Both the position numbers and the translations under genes were made by a program. The notes below the pieces were generated by a model. The model was not told the origin of the DNA and searched no databases. It was given only the letters and a program-made list of their open reading frames with translations. This document shows positions 1-12,254 of a stretch of 64,000 bases of DNA, in pieces (position 1 is the first letter of the stretch; every line of letters starts with the position of its first letter). Source of the DNA: Lagopus muta (taxonomy: Eukaryota > Chordata > Aves > Galliformes > Phasianidae); NCBI RefSeq assembly GCF_023343835.1, contig NC_064444.1, positions 15,103,219 to 15,167,218 of the forward strand, written 5' to 3'.

Positions 1-542
1 CCAATTAACCAGACAGTGCTGGCAGCACAGAGCACATTTTGGACTATTAGAGAGCTCCTTGACAGTGTGCAGGACCAGCAGGTGCAGTAGATACGTGCTT
101 TCCCCCGCTGAACAACATAAACACTTTTTTTTTTCTCTCTTTTCTGTATCAATTTCTGTAGTAGTACATCATTTGCTTCAGTTGTGTGGTGCAACATTGT
201 GCATTTGATTTCTTTGACTCAGAGCACTGGACAAACCCAACCACTGTTCCCTTACTGGTACCCAGGGAGCAGGAACGTAGGAGCACTCCAAACACAGCAC
301 TGTCCAGACCCCAGAGTTCATCCATGTGCTAACTTTTTTATTTTATGATATTGATTTTATCATTTTTGCTCTTTGTAATAGGAGTTGGTTTATCGATATT
401 TACTCAACCCCTCTTTGTGCAAGTGCTGCATAGTACTTTGTTGCAAGTATTGACATACATCTGCTGGTTGCATCACCATCATCAGCTTATTTCACCCAAA
501 TGGTATTCAGATGCTGTAATTGTTTCTTGGTATTGATTTTAG
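1..542 (+). other. Intron tail upstream of the terminal exon
   Basis: No long coding frame leads into the exon at 543 and no repeat family is recognisable. The stretch ends in a splice-acceptor context: a T-rich tract (about 518-540) followed by TTTTAG at 537-542. It is therefore read as the last part of an intron of a plus-strand gene whose earlier exons lie left of the window. Two small open frames at 345-536 and from 500 are not supported as genes, since the second merely runs through the intron into the exon. Confidence 0.6.
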
Positions 543-748
543 ATTGCCTTTATAACGTGCTTCCGAAGACCATAGCAGACGTGGTGAGTCTGGCTGGAGT
601 TTCAGTTCAACCGTTACAACAAGAATATGAATCACACCTATTAAAATTGCAGCAGCTTAATATTTTAAATCCAGATTTGCTTTACAAAGATCTCCCAAGC
701 ACGACTGAGACCAGACAGCTTTTGGGAGATCATGAAGGGGTATCTTAA
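543..748 (+). CDS. Terminal coding exon of an unrecognised protein-coding gene (partial)
   Basis: After the acceptor TTTTAG (537-542) the sequence stays open for 67 full codons in the frame that ends with TAA at 746-748. The exon enters with two bases of a split codon. The peptide begins CLYNVLPKTIADVV and ends ETRQLLGDHEGVS. It is predicted to be soluble, and the stretch QQEYESHLLKLQQLNIL suggests an amphipathic helix. There is no signal peptide, membrane segment or zinc-binding pattern. The composition is protein-like, and a poly(A) signal lies about 107 bases past the stop, as expected for a last exon. I do not recognise the family and assign no function. Upstream exons are outside the window, so the start codon and full length are unknown. 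The alternative is a chance open frame, but acceptor, frame, stop and poly(A) signal agree. Confidence 0.72.
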
Positions 749-880
749 TGCTTCCCAAAGACTAGTTAGTTATTTTTGGAGGCGTTCTGAGCTATTAATG
801 AATATTGTAGCACGATATTAGGGATGCTATGTTGTCAGTGGTGACCTATTTTTTAATAAAATATACAGTTGCTCAGGCTG
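749..880 (+). other. 3' untranslated region of the terminal exon
   Basis: A short A+T-rich tail follows the TAA stop and ends about 20 bases beyond the AATAAA at 855-860. The exact cleavage position is estimated, not seen. No repeat or second reading frame is evident in it. Confidence 0.55.
855..860 (+). promoter_or_regulatory. Canonical poly(A) signal AATAAA
   Basis: An exact AATAAA hexamer lies 107 bases downstream of the stop codon at 746-748, a normal distance for a short 3' UTR. Together with the acceptor and stop codon it supports a transcription end here on the plus strand. Confidence 0.6.
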
Positions 881-1272
881 AAGTTCACATCAGTGTTTAG
901 GATCCTGATATGTTGTTGCCTGCATACTTTTGTTAAATGAGGCCTTTGGGGCAAATTTCATCTCGAACAATTGCTAGAAATGGATGAATAGTGCAAAATA
1001 CTTTCTGCAGCTATTTCACATCACCATAGGAAAAATTAGAGTAAAGTAGTTGCTGTAAAGAGTAGGAAAATTTCTTCTTTTCCCACCAAAATGTGAGCTG
1101 CTAAATTATTATTGATTGGACTGCTAGTGCATTTTCTGCAGCAAATGCTGTGTTACCATAATGGTTATAGAATTAGATACCTGTGGTTAACATCTCCTGG
1201 ATGAACTGAACAATAGTTTCTAAAATTTATGTATTATGCTGCTTTTTGAAAGGTGAGTTGCATTTTGCATTT

Positions 1273-1285
1273 AAAAAAAAAAAAA
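1273..1285 (+). repeat. Poly(A) tract, A13
   Basis: Uninterrupted run of 13 A. No LINE or processed-gene body is recognisable just upstream, so it is treated as a simple homopolymer. Confidence 0.9.
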
Positions 1286-1397
1286 GGAGCAGTAGATAAA
1301 ATACAATGAAATACAGAATCCCTAAGAAGGTTAATGAGGCTTTGCTCCGAAAGCACTTGGGCAACTTTGAAAATTCCACTTTGCATTAAGGAGAATA

Positions 1398-1417
1398 AAA
1401 TAATAATAATAATAAAA
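1398..1417 (+). repeat. TAA trinucleotide microsatellite
   Basis: About five TAA/AAT units in a row inside an A+T-rich segment. A short repeat array is visible directly. Confidence 0.85.
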
Positions 1418-2585
1418 TATTTCATAAACATGCAAGAGAGTACATTTATGGTCCACAGGGAACTAGTTTTCCCCAAAAGGAGCCAAACTGAGCATTGTTA
1501 GTATTAAAATACAAAACCCATCTACATTTGCCAAAATATCAGCAATCAAATTCAGTCCTCATGTGACTGCATCAGATAGAAAATGTTAGCTGGCAGTAAA
1601 GGCAAATCAGCAGTGCTTTGACAACAGACAAGGAAAAAATGCCTGTATGAAATATTACTGTACTTGGTGGGAGATATCATTATTTGTCAGAAGCTGTCCT
1701 GTATGTCACTGCTGTCCTAGTTCCTACCGAATGCATGAATTTAAGGACATTTTTCTGTGTAATTTTTATATGGGAAAAAAAAATTGATTTCTCTGGTGTA
1801 GCACTAAGACACAAAGCTCATGGGGAGCTACCTTACGTGCTTTATGCTGCCTTGTATTTTGATAAGTGAGGCTCAGCGTTCACAAGTCTGCTCTGTGTGT
1901 GGGATGCTGTGGTTGGCAGTGAGGGGCACAGCACCTTCCCACTGATGCTCAGCTTCCTGCTCCGCAAGGACACTGCCTGAATTCTGAGGATGTTTCCTCC
2001 TGTGCTAGGAGCTCAGGCTGGGCCCCGGCATCACCAGCTAATTGGGCAGAAACCAGCACTAGGAACTGTGAGACGCATCTGAATGGAGGCAGACAGGCAT
2101 CCTGCGTCAACTAATTCACCCACATAACACATCTTTGAACTGTCTAAGGCATACCTAACTGTTTACATGCTACCAACAAGAGTAAATAGTCTGAACAGAA
2201 GGAAGAGACAGAGTTGCTGTGAATAAAGAAAAAGATTACAAGACAGCCCATCTGCTAGCGAGTACCTGTCACCTCCAGTTACAAACCCAGGCAGCCCTAC
2301 CTCAGAGCAGCCAGAGACCAGTTTGTTATTCAAACACGAGAGAGAGAACGAAGCTAACTTAGCCCTCCGCTCTCTGTCTGATATGGTGTCAAAACATCAC
2401 TTCCAGGGAATCTCGTGGACAGAATAGTGAGGATGAGTTGAGTCTTAAATGCTAACAAGAAAGTAGCTAAAAGAATGTACAGCTTCAGCAAAGCTAACTG
2501 GCTATCCTCGCTAATAGCTGGGGAAGGGATTGAGCATGCATCTCATCGGGTGCAGATGAGAACGCTGCCAAGGCAAACACTACTG

Positions 2586-2900
2586 GCAGAGGGAGAAAGA
2601 ATTATATTAATAGCTAAGGTAATCTTGTTATCCTTAAGAATCCTGATTATAGCCTTTTTAAAAAGCCAACCACCTGTTTATTTTGTCATTGCACTGTAAG
2701 GCTGACAAAGGCACTTTCAGAGGGCCTTAAATTAAATAATGTTCTTTTTGTACTACCTATTGTTCTGTATGAACATGCATAATAGGCATTGGAATGCCTG
2801 TTGTCTTTGGAAGCCTTTCATTGTGCCATCAGCCAGGTGAAGTTTCTGTCCTGTCATTAACATCTTCAAGGTCAGGTAGAGTGGTCACAGTCAGTTTTCA
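2586..2900. promoter_or_regulatory. Candidate conserved non-coding element (motif-rich block)
   Basis: A repeat-free stretch with an octamer-like CATGCATAAT (2775-2784), an E-box CAGGTG (2834-2839) and an exact TCAAGGTCA (2866-2874). The last is the extended half-site bound by ERR/NR5A-type nuclear receptors. Motifs of this size also occur by chance, so the call rests on their density and the absence of coding or repeat explanations. Conservation cannot be seen from one sequence. Confidence 0.25.
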
Positions 2901-3299
2901 CTGCTTTTATAACGTTTTTGTTTTATCTAGCATCCCTTGGAGAACAGACAAATTGGGTGCATGCATGTAGCAAGCCATCTTGACATTGATTTTTGAAGCT
3001 TCATTAGATAAATGCTGACATCACAGATTGATGTCTCTTTAAAACAGTGCCTAGCACAGAACCATTGGGGGAATCAAAAATATTGACTTGCTGTGTTTGT
3101 GCAGAAGGTCTGCTGGAGATCTCCTGCGCTAATGGGTCCATCAATTCAGGTGTTCTTTAATTATTCTAATTGTGCACCTTGGAAAGTGACTTTGTTAGCA
3201 CTTCTGTCTAGGTAGTCGCACCTTTAAGAGAAGAAATAACATTGGGTAGCAGTGACTTTTATCTACTTTGTCATCACATCTTGAATTCCTCAGTGATTC

Positions 3300-3312
3300 T
3301 TTTTTTTTTTTT
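3300..3312. repeat. Poly(T) tract, T13
   Basis: Uninterrupted run of 13 T, with no recognisable retroelement body attached on either side. Confidence 0.9.
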
Positions 3313-4750
3313 GCTTTGTTATGGGTTAATATGCCTGTGCAACATGGTGGTAAAAATGAATAGGGACGCAGTGATGGACCAATGCAAAGGCCAAGAAGCT
3401 ATATGGTACTTTAGAGAAATACATGCTGGTAAAATAAACTTGATGGTTTTGTTCGTGTTTAACCCTTCACCCTGTTACCATCAATAGATTGAAGACATCA
3501 TTTGTATCTGCAAGTGTTTGTTTAATTAAGACCTCCTAAAAATCTTTGCTATTGATTCATTCCATTATCTTATTGATTAGCTGCACTGGATCATGTACTT
3601 GCTCTTTAGTGGAAGGCAACAGTTTCAGGCTGCTGTCATTTACCCACAGATGTGAACGGTAAGCAATGTTCAGCATCCATGTCTGCCAAAGTGTCTTGTG
3701 TTTTAATGAAGCACTGGCTGCAATTCCCTGTATTACATGAGAAAAGCCAGTTGTCTCCTGCTGGTGGTGTGACCAAGCATAAAGGTTTTCTTCTAGTTAT
3801 TCATAAAGCAGCTGCTTACCAGGGAATGTTAGAAAGTGCTGTTTTGCATTTGTATGTTACTTTCTAGAAGCTTGAAGTCAGAGCAGAAAATTAACACTGG
3901 TGACTTGTGTATTTCATTACCACGCTTCTGTATTTTGTATTTCCCATCCTGAAAAATAGCGCAAAGTAGGACTTTGCTCTGATATGGTGTTGTATTTGTA
4001 ACTTGCAGCCTCACCTAGGGAGTTTGCTGCATGACCTAGTATTAATATATGTGTGTATCTGATAAAAGCATCGCACCACGACCTCTCTGAAGACTTCTCT
4101 CAGGAAAATAATTCAGTCGGCACCATTCAGACCACTCAAGACTTGGGCTCTCTTTCTACGCAAGTGTAGCTGCCTGCGTGTCTTGTTTATTAGCTGTTTG
4201 CTGTCTTTTTATAGGGCAAAATCCCTTCCCTACACAGCGTGATGGCAATGAGGCATGGAGCACCTTATTTTAGAATTCTAGAAATGAGTTTCCATGTTGG
4301 GAATGGGAATCTGAGTAGGCTGAGTGGTGGTCATAGAAATGCTCCTGCCACCCCTCAGAATTGTAGGGGCTGCCATTAGTAGCAAGAGGGAGGGTGGGGA
4401 CTGACAGTAAAAATATGGGTAAGTTTAAAGCAAAAGAAAAATCCTAGCCCTGTATTTTCTCCTTCTGTCTTGACATTTGAGTGACAATCCAGATTGGTCC
4501 AGAGTAACTGCCAATATGTCAGTGGAAAATTTAAAACATTATGCATGCCATATTGAAGTGTTTCATAGGAAATAGGGCGCATAGTCTTTATTTTCACATG
4601 CAGCTCTTTCTTGACATTTCCAACGTGCTGTATGTTCTGTGGGTGGTCTCTTGGTGAATGCCAGCAGGTTCTTTGTTGCCATTGTGAAGGGAGGTCTCAG
4701 AGCCCACCTTCTACCCCCCGTGACAAAATAGCTACTTTTTTCTTCCCTTT

Positions 4751-4764
4751 TATATATATATATA
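4751..4764. repeat. Short TA dinucleotide run
   Basis: Seven TA units, followed by an A-rich stretch. Minor simple sequence. Confidence 0.8.
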
Positions 4765-6415
4765 AAAATGAAAAATCCACTTGGACTGTTTTAAAATTCT
4801 AGTTCAACTGAGACTTTTGTGTTTAGTTAAGTTTATATATCTGCTGGCATGCGCTGTTAATTTAAGCCAAACCCTCAGCTTTACCTTGGCAGAGAGACTG
4901 ATTTTGTTGGGTTCCTGTACCCTGTTAAACGAACTAGTACCAAAACAACATCTAAAGGACAAATGGCTGTGTTCTGATCGTTTTTCAGGATCTTTGATGG
5001 CAGCAGTAAGTCCTGACTCAGCTTTTGAGATACCTAAGTGTGGTAATTTTGTATGCTTCATGTTATTTCTAACTTCATAAATGCTAAAATTAAATAACAA
5101 AATTCTTTAGGGCCTTGTTCTTAAAGCCACCTCAGAGAGCATTCATGCATTTTTATTTTTTTTTGTAAGTTGCATTTATTTGCAAATAATACCTTCTCCT
5201 GTTTGTTAGTGTGTGTAATCGTAATATTTTTAACTTTAATATGTTATTTATTGTATTCAAGAACTTGCCAAATTCTGGAATTGTACAGAACAGAGTAGAA
5301 AGGACTACACTGCTGCATGAATCATCTCATTTTTCTCCTTTCTGGTCCAAAATGGTGAATCTGTTTAACTCCATTAGCTTCCTCACTTTGGGTCTGGGAA
5401 TCTGGTGATATCTTGGAGGATTTGTCTCAGCATAGGCCTAGGAATGAATTCTGTCTTCTGTGGGGAAACACAGCAGAAGGTAAATGCTTGCTGACAGGTC
5501 CATGGAAGATTGAATGACTAGGAAAGCAGACTGCTAAAGTTTTTAGCACCAGATCAAGGTAGGGTGTTGTTCCTTCGCTTGACAGAACTTTCTCAATTAG
5601 CAGTCTTGGCAGCTGTGTAAGTATTCTTTCTGTTCCATTTCTAGCTTGGCTTTTTTGCTTAGCTTTGGTCTACTCCTTTTTCTTGGTTCTAAGCACTTTC
5701 TGTGATTAGAAAACAGAGCAAATACTGAGCCAGAGTGGGCTTTGTCCAATCCTTTAGCAGTAATTGAAATGTTGAGAGAAAAGCTCCATGATGCCCATCT
5801 TTCTTCATCTACCGATGAGCCGATTGAACTCAATATTTGTAAATTACAATGCAGTACTGTAAATTTGCTTTACATGGTCATACCCTAGATGGCTTTAAAT
5901 TAAGTGCAGCTGGGTACTACTGAGGACCTTGTTTTGATCCCAGTTTTGCAAAATCTTATTCTGTATGCATCAGTTAGGTGTCTTGCTCAGGGATGCTTAT
6001 AGGAACTGCATGGCAGTGTTGAATTATGAGTTAGACTTTATTAGCTTTTATTTGTGGAAGTAAGGAACAAGGCAGCTTCAGCTGTCAGAAAACAGCAGTT
6101 TGGTTTCTCGCTCTTCTAAAATGCAATTACTTTGTCATATGAAGCAGTTCATATGTATCTCTGCAACAAGCTGGAAATAGAAGTAGTCAGTGTTGATGCA
6201 AAGGGCAGGTGCGAGTCTCAGGAAAAACATCAAGGACAAAAAGTCAAACTCTGAAAACTTACAGCAACCTCCAGCTCTAAAGACACTTGAGCACAGGCTT
6301 GTGAATGTGTCTTCTGTTCCCAAAACATATTGGAGTTTTGTGGGGTTTTTGGTGTATATTCAGATGAAATTTCCAAATGGATGTTACTTCTCTTGAAAGT
6401 ATTACAATGATTTTC

Positions 6416-6428
6416 TTTTTTTTTTTTT
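6416..6428. repeat. Poly(T) tract, T13
   Basis: Run of 13 T followed by an A+T-rich segment. Simple homopolymer. Confidence 0.9.
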
Positions 6429-8530
6429 AATTTGGAAATGTCTTTCCAAAAAAATCTTTGAAATGTTTAATAAGTTGAAAATGACCTTTTCCACTAACTT
6501 TTATGGCTTCAATAAATTAGGATTTTCTGGGGAAAACATGTTTCATTGAAAAGATCCCAGCTAAATCTAGTGAAGATTTATTATTTATCATGGACCAAAT
6601 CTTGTTTTCTGTACCTACATAAATAGTTAATGAAAGTGCTTCCAAGCATAAAGCATGAACTATTTGGACCAATGTTATAAAGTGCTTTGAGCTGGGAGGA
6701 ATAGGAGCTGGAACATGGAAGTTACATTATAAGCAGAGTTATTTTTGTTCTGTAGAAAAACTTCTAGTTGTCAAAGACTGTAAAAAGAAATTCTTTCTTT
6801 CCCTTTTGAATCCTGCAAGAGTTAACTTCAACACACATTACTCATATCTCATTGCAGTTGTCAGAGGCTCGGTGACTATTTTGATTATTGAATTTAGGCA
6901 GAGATCAGTTGAACAGTTTAAATCTACAAATAAAATTTCCCAAATTGTCAAACTGAGTGTGAGCTCCCACTGGAAAGGACTTATTTTTGAAGCTGACACT
7001 TCTGTGTATAGTATCTTGCCAGTTTACAGCTCTTCTGACTGGAGTATACTAAAGGATTTCACTAAGCAAGATGTCCTGGTCTTTCATGGACAAGCTGAAA
7101 GTTGTCTCATTAAGTATGTTTGAAAAAAAATTAAACCAAAGCCACGTGGAACTTACTTTTTAAGCATATTTAGTGGAAATATATACAAGATAACTTAATA
7201 AATGGGGATCAGAGTAAAAGTAAGAACCTGGGTAAGTACTTGGGAAGTTGGCCTGTGCTGGGCCCCTGGCTACTCTCAGTACTAGCAATTTCCAGATTAA
7301 TTTTCAGGTGGAATGCTGCAGAGTGGAGTGGAACTATCCTAAAATAAGTGTTCCGTATCCACCTATTCCTTGACTTCCAGTGTTTCCTTGATTTCCAGCT
7401 TTGACTATCCTTGTATCAAGTATGTTAGCTAAAAAATGACATAGAAATCTTTTCTTCAAGTTAGATCAAGTCAGAATTTTTATTGATGTGAGTAGGCTTT
7501 TGTTTGCATCTGCTTATATTACTGCTGAACTTGGTGCAAATAATGTGGTAGTTCATGCCATACCAGTGAGGGAAAAACATACACAATAGTAAATCTAGAA
7601 GTAAATAAACAAAAGACTCTGTAGAATTTTTTCTCTGTAAAGCATTGTCTTGTGGAAAACTCTCTTTAATTTCATTTGTTTACACTCCATCTGAATCCAG
7701 GTATCTTCCCATTAGGATTTCTTGGAGGCTATAGCAAGCTGAAATGGTCATTGCTGCAGTTGCTGATGGGGGTGGGGGTTTTGTCCTTTTCCTTCCAGAA
7801 GCATACATTTCTTATGACTTTTTAAGGGCTAATCCTGTAGCCTTTCATTAATGGGAGGTGCAGACTCTGGAAAAAGGATCCAAAGGCATGAGAATGCATG
7901 TTGATTTTCATTCTATCCAAAAGATGGGACTAACTGTACTTTTCCCCTTAGAATTATGCCATCTCTTTATAGCTGGGCAGATATATTTTCACCTGAAGAT
8001 GCAGCAAGAGCAAACTTGTATGAATTGCCTTTGTTTCCTGGCCACTTATTGCTAAAATGCAGAAGTTTACTTTTAATCTTGTCTATACTTTTACAAAATC
8101 CCTTGGGTGAAGAAGCTGATTTATGTACAGCTTAGCCTGAAGCACTTGCGTCACTGTACGATTTTGTATTGCTTGCTTAATAGACCACAAAAGTCAACAT
8201 CTCTTTGGAAGAACAATTTGTGCTTAAAGTAGTCACAAATTCCAAGAGGTCCTGTTAAGGCAGGATGTTGTGAGAAACCCAGAGCTGGAACAAAAACTCT
8301 TGTTTCCTAATTATAATGTTAATACTTGGGAAACCTGAAGCCACTTTGTCTTGGTTTATGTCAATAAGGGTTTGGGTTTTCTTCTTTCTTGCACATCCTG
8401 CTTTGGGAAGTTGGAATTAAGCCAGCAAATTTAGCTGCAACATAAGAAAATTCCAGTTGTCTGTTATTATGGAAGCATATATTTAATGATATGAACTCAT
8501 AAACTTCACTTCTTGTGTTTAGAGGATAAA

Positions 8531-9185
8531 TGAGATTGGAATGGACTTCAGGAGTTTCCTGTGCCAGATTCTTGGTTAAAGCATTGTCATCAGTGAGGTT
8601 GGATCAGATTGTGCAGAGTTTTAAGTGGGCAGAGTTCAAAAACCTCCAAGGATGGAGACTCCACAGTTTCTCTCAGCAACCTGTTCCACTACTTGGCTGT
8701 CCTCATGGAAAGAGAGTATTTTCTTATATCTGGTCAGAATCTCTCCTTTCAGCTTGTTTCTTCCGTGTTGTCCTCCTGCTGTTCTAGGATACATTTTCAG
8801 CAGAACTGCACCACAGCCTCATCTATATCCTTATTTCTTCCCACTCTTCTTTTCCTATGTCGAATCCCGTGAGATTCCTGTTGACCCATTTCTCCAGTCA
8901 CTTTTGTATGGCTGTCCTACCCTTGAGAATATTGACTAGCTCCCTCTTTTCACCTCCAGTTTGGTGTCATCAGCAAGAAGGATAAGTGATAAGTGTCCCA
9001 GGTTACTCCTAGTGTAGAATTCTGTGGTATTTTGCTTGTTTGCAGGAATCCAAGATAAGCTCTAGCCACTAACCACTACCTCCTGGTGGCCCAGTCATCC
9101 AGACAGATTTTTATCTTTCTAGGTGTCCATTCTGCTTGGGATGGTCTTTTTTCCTACAGTGCTTGTTTGTAAGTGCCTATGTAAC
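8531..9185 (-). mobile_element. Old CR1 LINE fragment, minus strand
   Basis: Read on the plus strand it follows the reverse complement of the avian CR1 3' region. A degenerate GAGATTGGAATGGACTTCAG at the left end is followed by a well preserved CCAAGGATGGAGACTCCACA near 8647. Further right are CAACCTGTTCCACT, CATGGAAAGAGAGTATTTTC and, near 8960, TTTGGTGTCATCAGCAAGAA. These pieces occur in the order expected for CR1 reverse transcriptase and 3' sequence. The copy is highly diverged, broken by indels, and has no intact reverse transcriptase frame. The left end is its 3' end. The right boundary is approximate because the match fades. Overlapping plus-strand open frames at 8530-8940 are shadows of this element. 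Confidence 0.8.
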
Positions 9186-12069
9186 CAAGACAAATCTCAC
9201 ACAGAACATTTGGTTGTTCATTGTCTTAATGAAGTTGAATGTAAGTATATGCAATTAAATCATTAGTCTTACAGGAGCATAAAAGTGATGTATAGCCATA
9301 TTCATGCCAATTTTTAAGTAGCACTTTAAAGTTTTCATATTTGAAAGATTAAAATAATAGTAATGCTGTACCAGATCTGCATAGACTGCAGCATGAATGT
9401 GATAATCACTATTAAGAGCCAGCCAGTTCACACTTTGTGTCAGTCAAGATTTCATGTTCCGTGGACCTAGAATAGGAGATCTGCTAGGTTCAGTTCTGAA
9501 CAGATTTGTTTAATATTAGTCATTAAAATTGTTGGGTATTTTTCTCCCCAAACATTAGTTATGTGAAAGAAGTCTGGTATAATATGGCTTATCTGTGTTA
9601 CTTATGCTACCTTCACTAATTTTTATATGATGTGGCTTGTATACGCTCATTCCAAAGAGAATATACTTGGATACATATTTGGAAAGAGTATATACTCTTA
9701 GCAAAGTGCACAGTATACATTTACACAGGAAATTAAGCACTGAAGCTAATGGAAGATTGCTGAGAAAAAGCTCATTGTCAGCATGTCATGGTATTGCAAG
9801 CTGTATCAAACTCATGCATCCAGCATTAGAGGGTTTTAGAGGAAGTGCTTGAAATACTAATACTAATGTATGGTTGCCTGGTTTCCTCTTGTTTATCAAA
9901 TACAAAGCCACACATGACCAGTTCCAAGAGATGGATGTAACCCCCAGATGCTATCAAACTCTTGAGTTTTTCTGACAGCCACAGATAAAGCCAGCTGATA
10001 TGTAGAATAACACTTGGTCTGTTCCTTCACACAATTGAAACTGCTGTTCTCATCGGGTCACATTGAAATGAGTTAATTCTATTTCTGAAAAATCCATATC
10101 TAATAACTTACATAGATTCTTACCTGTTTCTGTTGTGGTGAATAAATTTATTGATTTTAGGCAGGAACTAAAGCTCTTCCAGCATCCTTCTGGAGAAGTC
10201 ATGAATCATTCCTTGTGTACATTCATCCCCATATTACATATATATTTCACTCCACAGATTGCTACTAATGCAAGCTAACTTATGTAGGCTGTATGGATCT
10301 CTCTGTAAGAGAACCAGTAGTTCTGTTGAGAGGCGTGTCGGAAGATGAATGCGTGTTTATTTACTTTGTTGAGCCAGAAACAATATAAAAATTTGGGGGG
10401 CATTTTGTTAAAAGCCTTACTGAGGTTTACGGTATATAAGATAGTAACATATAGCAAGGTAAAATGTCTTGATTTCATTTTAATCTCCACCTTTCCATCA
10501 AAAAGTGTTTCTGCAGTCGTGTTTTAATACTTCTAAAGAGGAAAAGAAATAACAGCTTTTAAGAGACCACATGACCAGGTGCCTGAACGCATTTTTAGGA
10601 ATTTTGTAGGCAACTTTTCTGTACAGCTGCTGAGGAAAATCCACACGTTGCCACCTTTCTGCATGATAGCCATCTGAGCTGCAGTTAATCTGCTTACAGT
10701 TGTGTCTTGAAATAATAACCGTGTGGTTAATCGGAACAGAATTAACCCCCTTCTGCACCTTCATAGTCCCACTTGAATATTCATGACCTGAGTATATATA
10801 GTATTCTAAACAAGCATCCCTTATATATTTTATTGAAAGGATTTTAGACAACGTCACTTAAATAAGCTTGTTTGCAGGGGTTTTACATTGTTTCTTTTTC
10901 TGCGTTAGCATTGTCATCGTGGGGTTAATTTGACCATCCTGCTTTGGAAGACTCTCACGTATCAGTTTAACTTTTTCATTAAAATTACACCACTCTTCAA
11001 CACAACATGTATTTTGATGAAGTTGGTGCTGTGATGTTTTCCTTTTATTCCCAAATAGCAAATTCATTCACTGATCATTATGAAGCTATTAACTCCTGAG
11101 CGCATAGTGTCACTTACCATTTACTATCATCAAGCCTCTGTAAAAGAGAGTAGATTTACCAAGACAGTGATCTGCTTGCCAGCTATTTTGTACCTTGCAA
11201 GACATTGCTGTTTGCATGTAAGACTTCTTCAGTCATTTCATCAATTTAGCTGGGGTGTCTGATCAGCATAAGCTCAAAGTATGTCATGTTCCCAATCCAT
11301 ACTCCTTGGTGAGAGTAAAGTGCTGAATGAAACAGATCCAAAATAAACTCTTATACTAAGCAGAAAAGAGCAGCAATCCTATTATTAAAAAAAGAAAATT
11401 TAAAGTTCCACCGTAAATTCTTTTTGTTATTTCCTGTCAGTTTGGGGCTCGGGGAAAGGAGGCATAAATGCCTTTCACCTATTTTGGACAAGTTCTGGTC
11501 TTAATATTGTAGGTAGGCAAATGATGGCTGATGAGGTAGGTAGGCAAAATTGGCAAATATTGTCCAAATCAGTAGCAACTGAACTGGTTTAATCATACAA
11601 GATAACATACGTGCCCAGAAAAGCTAACAAATAATTTGATGTGTAACACTAATCATGCTGTATGTTTTCGGCACCTAGAAGCATTAATTGCTAATAACAC
11701 CATAAGGAGAAGAAAATAAGGCCCAACACAAGCAGCAGTGTCTGCCTCTCACTTTTCTCTCAAATTGAGAATTTATAGTCTCAATTACCAAAGTAAAATA
11801 AGCTGAATATAAACAAAACTAATGAAAAACAAAACCACAAAAATGCTTCCTATGCTAACAAAGAAGAGGGAGCAGTAATAACTGAATGAGTCCTAAGATA
11901 ATACAAATTACAATAATATGCAAAGGATACTGCTGACGTAAAGTGGAGCGAATTATAAGTGCAGCTAAAGACCTTTATGGTTCTTTTTTCCACCATTTTT
12001 CCAACATTTAATTAAATCTGTTGATGTTATTACGGGGTGCACAGAGGTCTGCGTAGAAACTCTAGGAAC
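9186..12069. other. Intergenic, no supported gene
   Basis: A+T-rich sequence between two CR1 copies, without a recognisable repeat. A motif-rich block at 10540-11100 is listed separately. On the minus strand 10498-11067 is one frame interrupted by a single stop codon (see findings). Nothing else rises above chance. Confidence 0.5.
10540..11100. promoter_or_regulatory. Candidate conserved non-coding element
   Basis: A repeat-free block of mixed composition with several homeodomain-type TAAT cores, a GTGTGGTTAATC motif near 10721 and retained CpGs. No splice-bounded coding frame explains it on the plus strand. The texture resembles vertebrate enhancers, but this is inference only. The minus-strand frame across the same bases is an alternative explanation. 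Confidence 0.25.
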
Positions 12070-12254
12070 AGTTTCATCTCAAACAGGGCACTGGCAGAGG
12101 CTGCCCAGGGGGTGGTGGAGTTACTGCCCTGGAGGCGTCCAAGAGAAGGGTAGGTGTCACACTGAGGGATGTGCTCTAGAGCAGTCATGGGCATGGGTTG
12201 CTGGTTGGACTAGGTGATCTTAGTGGTCTTTCCAACTGTAATGATTCTATGATT
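12070..12254 (+). mobile_element. CR1 LINE 3' end, plus strand
   Basis: Matches the 3' untranslated end of avian CR1: GCACTGGCAGAGGCTGCCCA near 12088, then CTGGAGGCGTCCAAGAGAAG, then GGTTGGACTAGGTGATCTTA near 12202 and finally TCCAACTGTAATGATTCTAT. It ends in one and a half terminal octamers (ATTCTATG). The 5' part is missing, as usual for truncated LINE insertions. The left boundary is approximate. Confidence 0.92.

Larger units (their letters stand above)
881..8530. other. Intergenic, A+T-rich, no supported gene
   Basis: About 7.6 kb downstream of the poly(A) signal with no exon I can support. It contains only simple sequence: A13 at 1273-1285, a TAA run at 1398-1417, T13 at 3300-3312, a short TA run at 4751-4764 and T13 at 6416-6428. 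It also contains one motif-rich block at 2586-2900, listed separately. The longest frame (6806-7123, 105 codons, plus) has no splice, Kozak or family support. A slightly G+C-richer patch at 1870-2110 shows no clear repeat identity. Confidence 0.5.

Noticed and set aside
3040..3060. AACAGTGCCTAGCACAGA, similar to the tail of MIR/L2-type repeats
   Set aside because: Only about 15 bases match and no repeat body can be followed upstream.
8530..8940. Three overlapping plus-strand frames
   Set aside because: They lie within a reverse-oriented CR1 element and are shadows of it.
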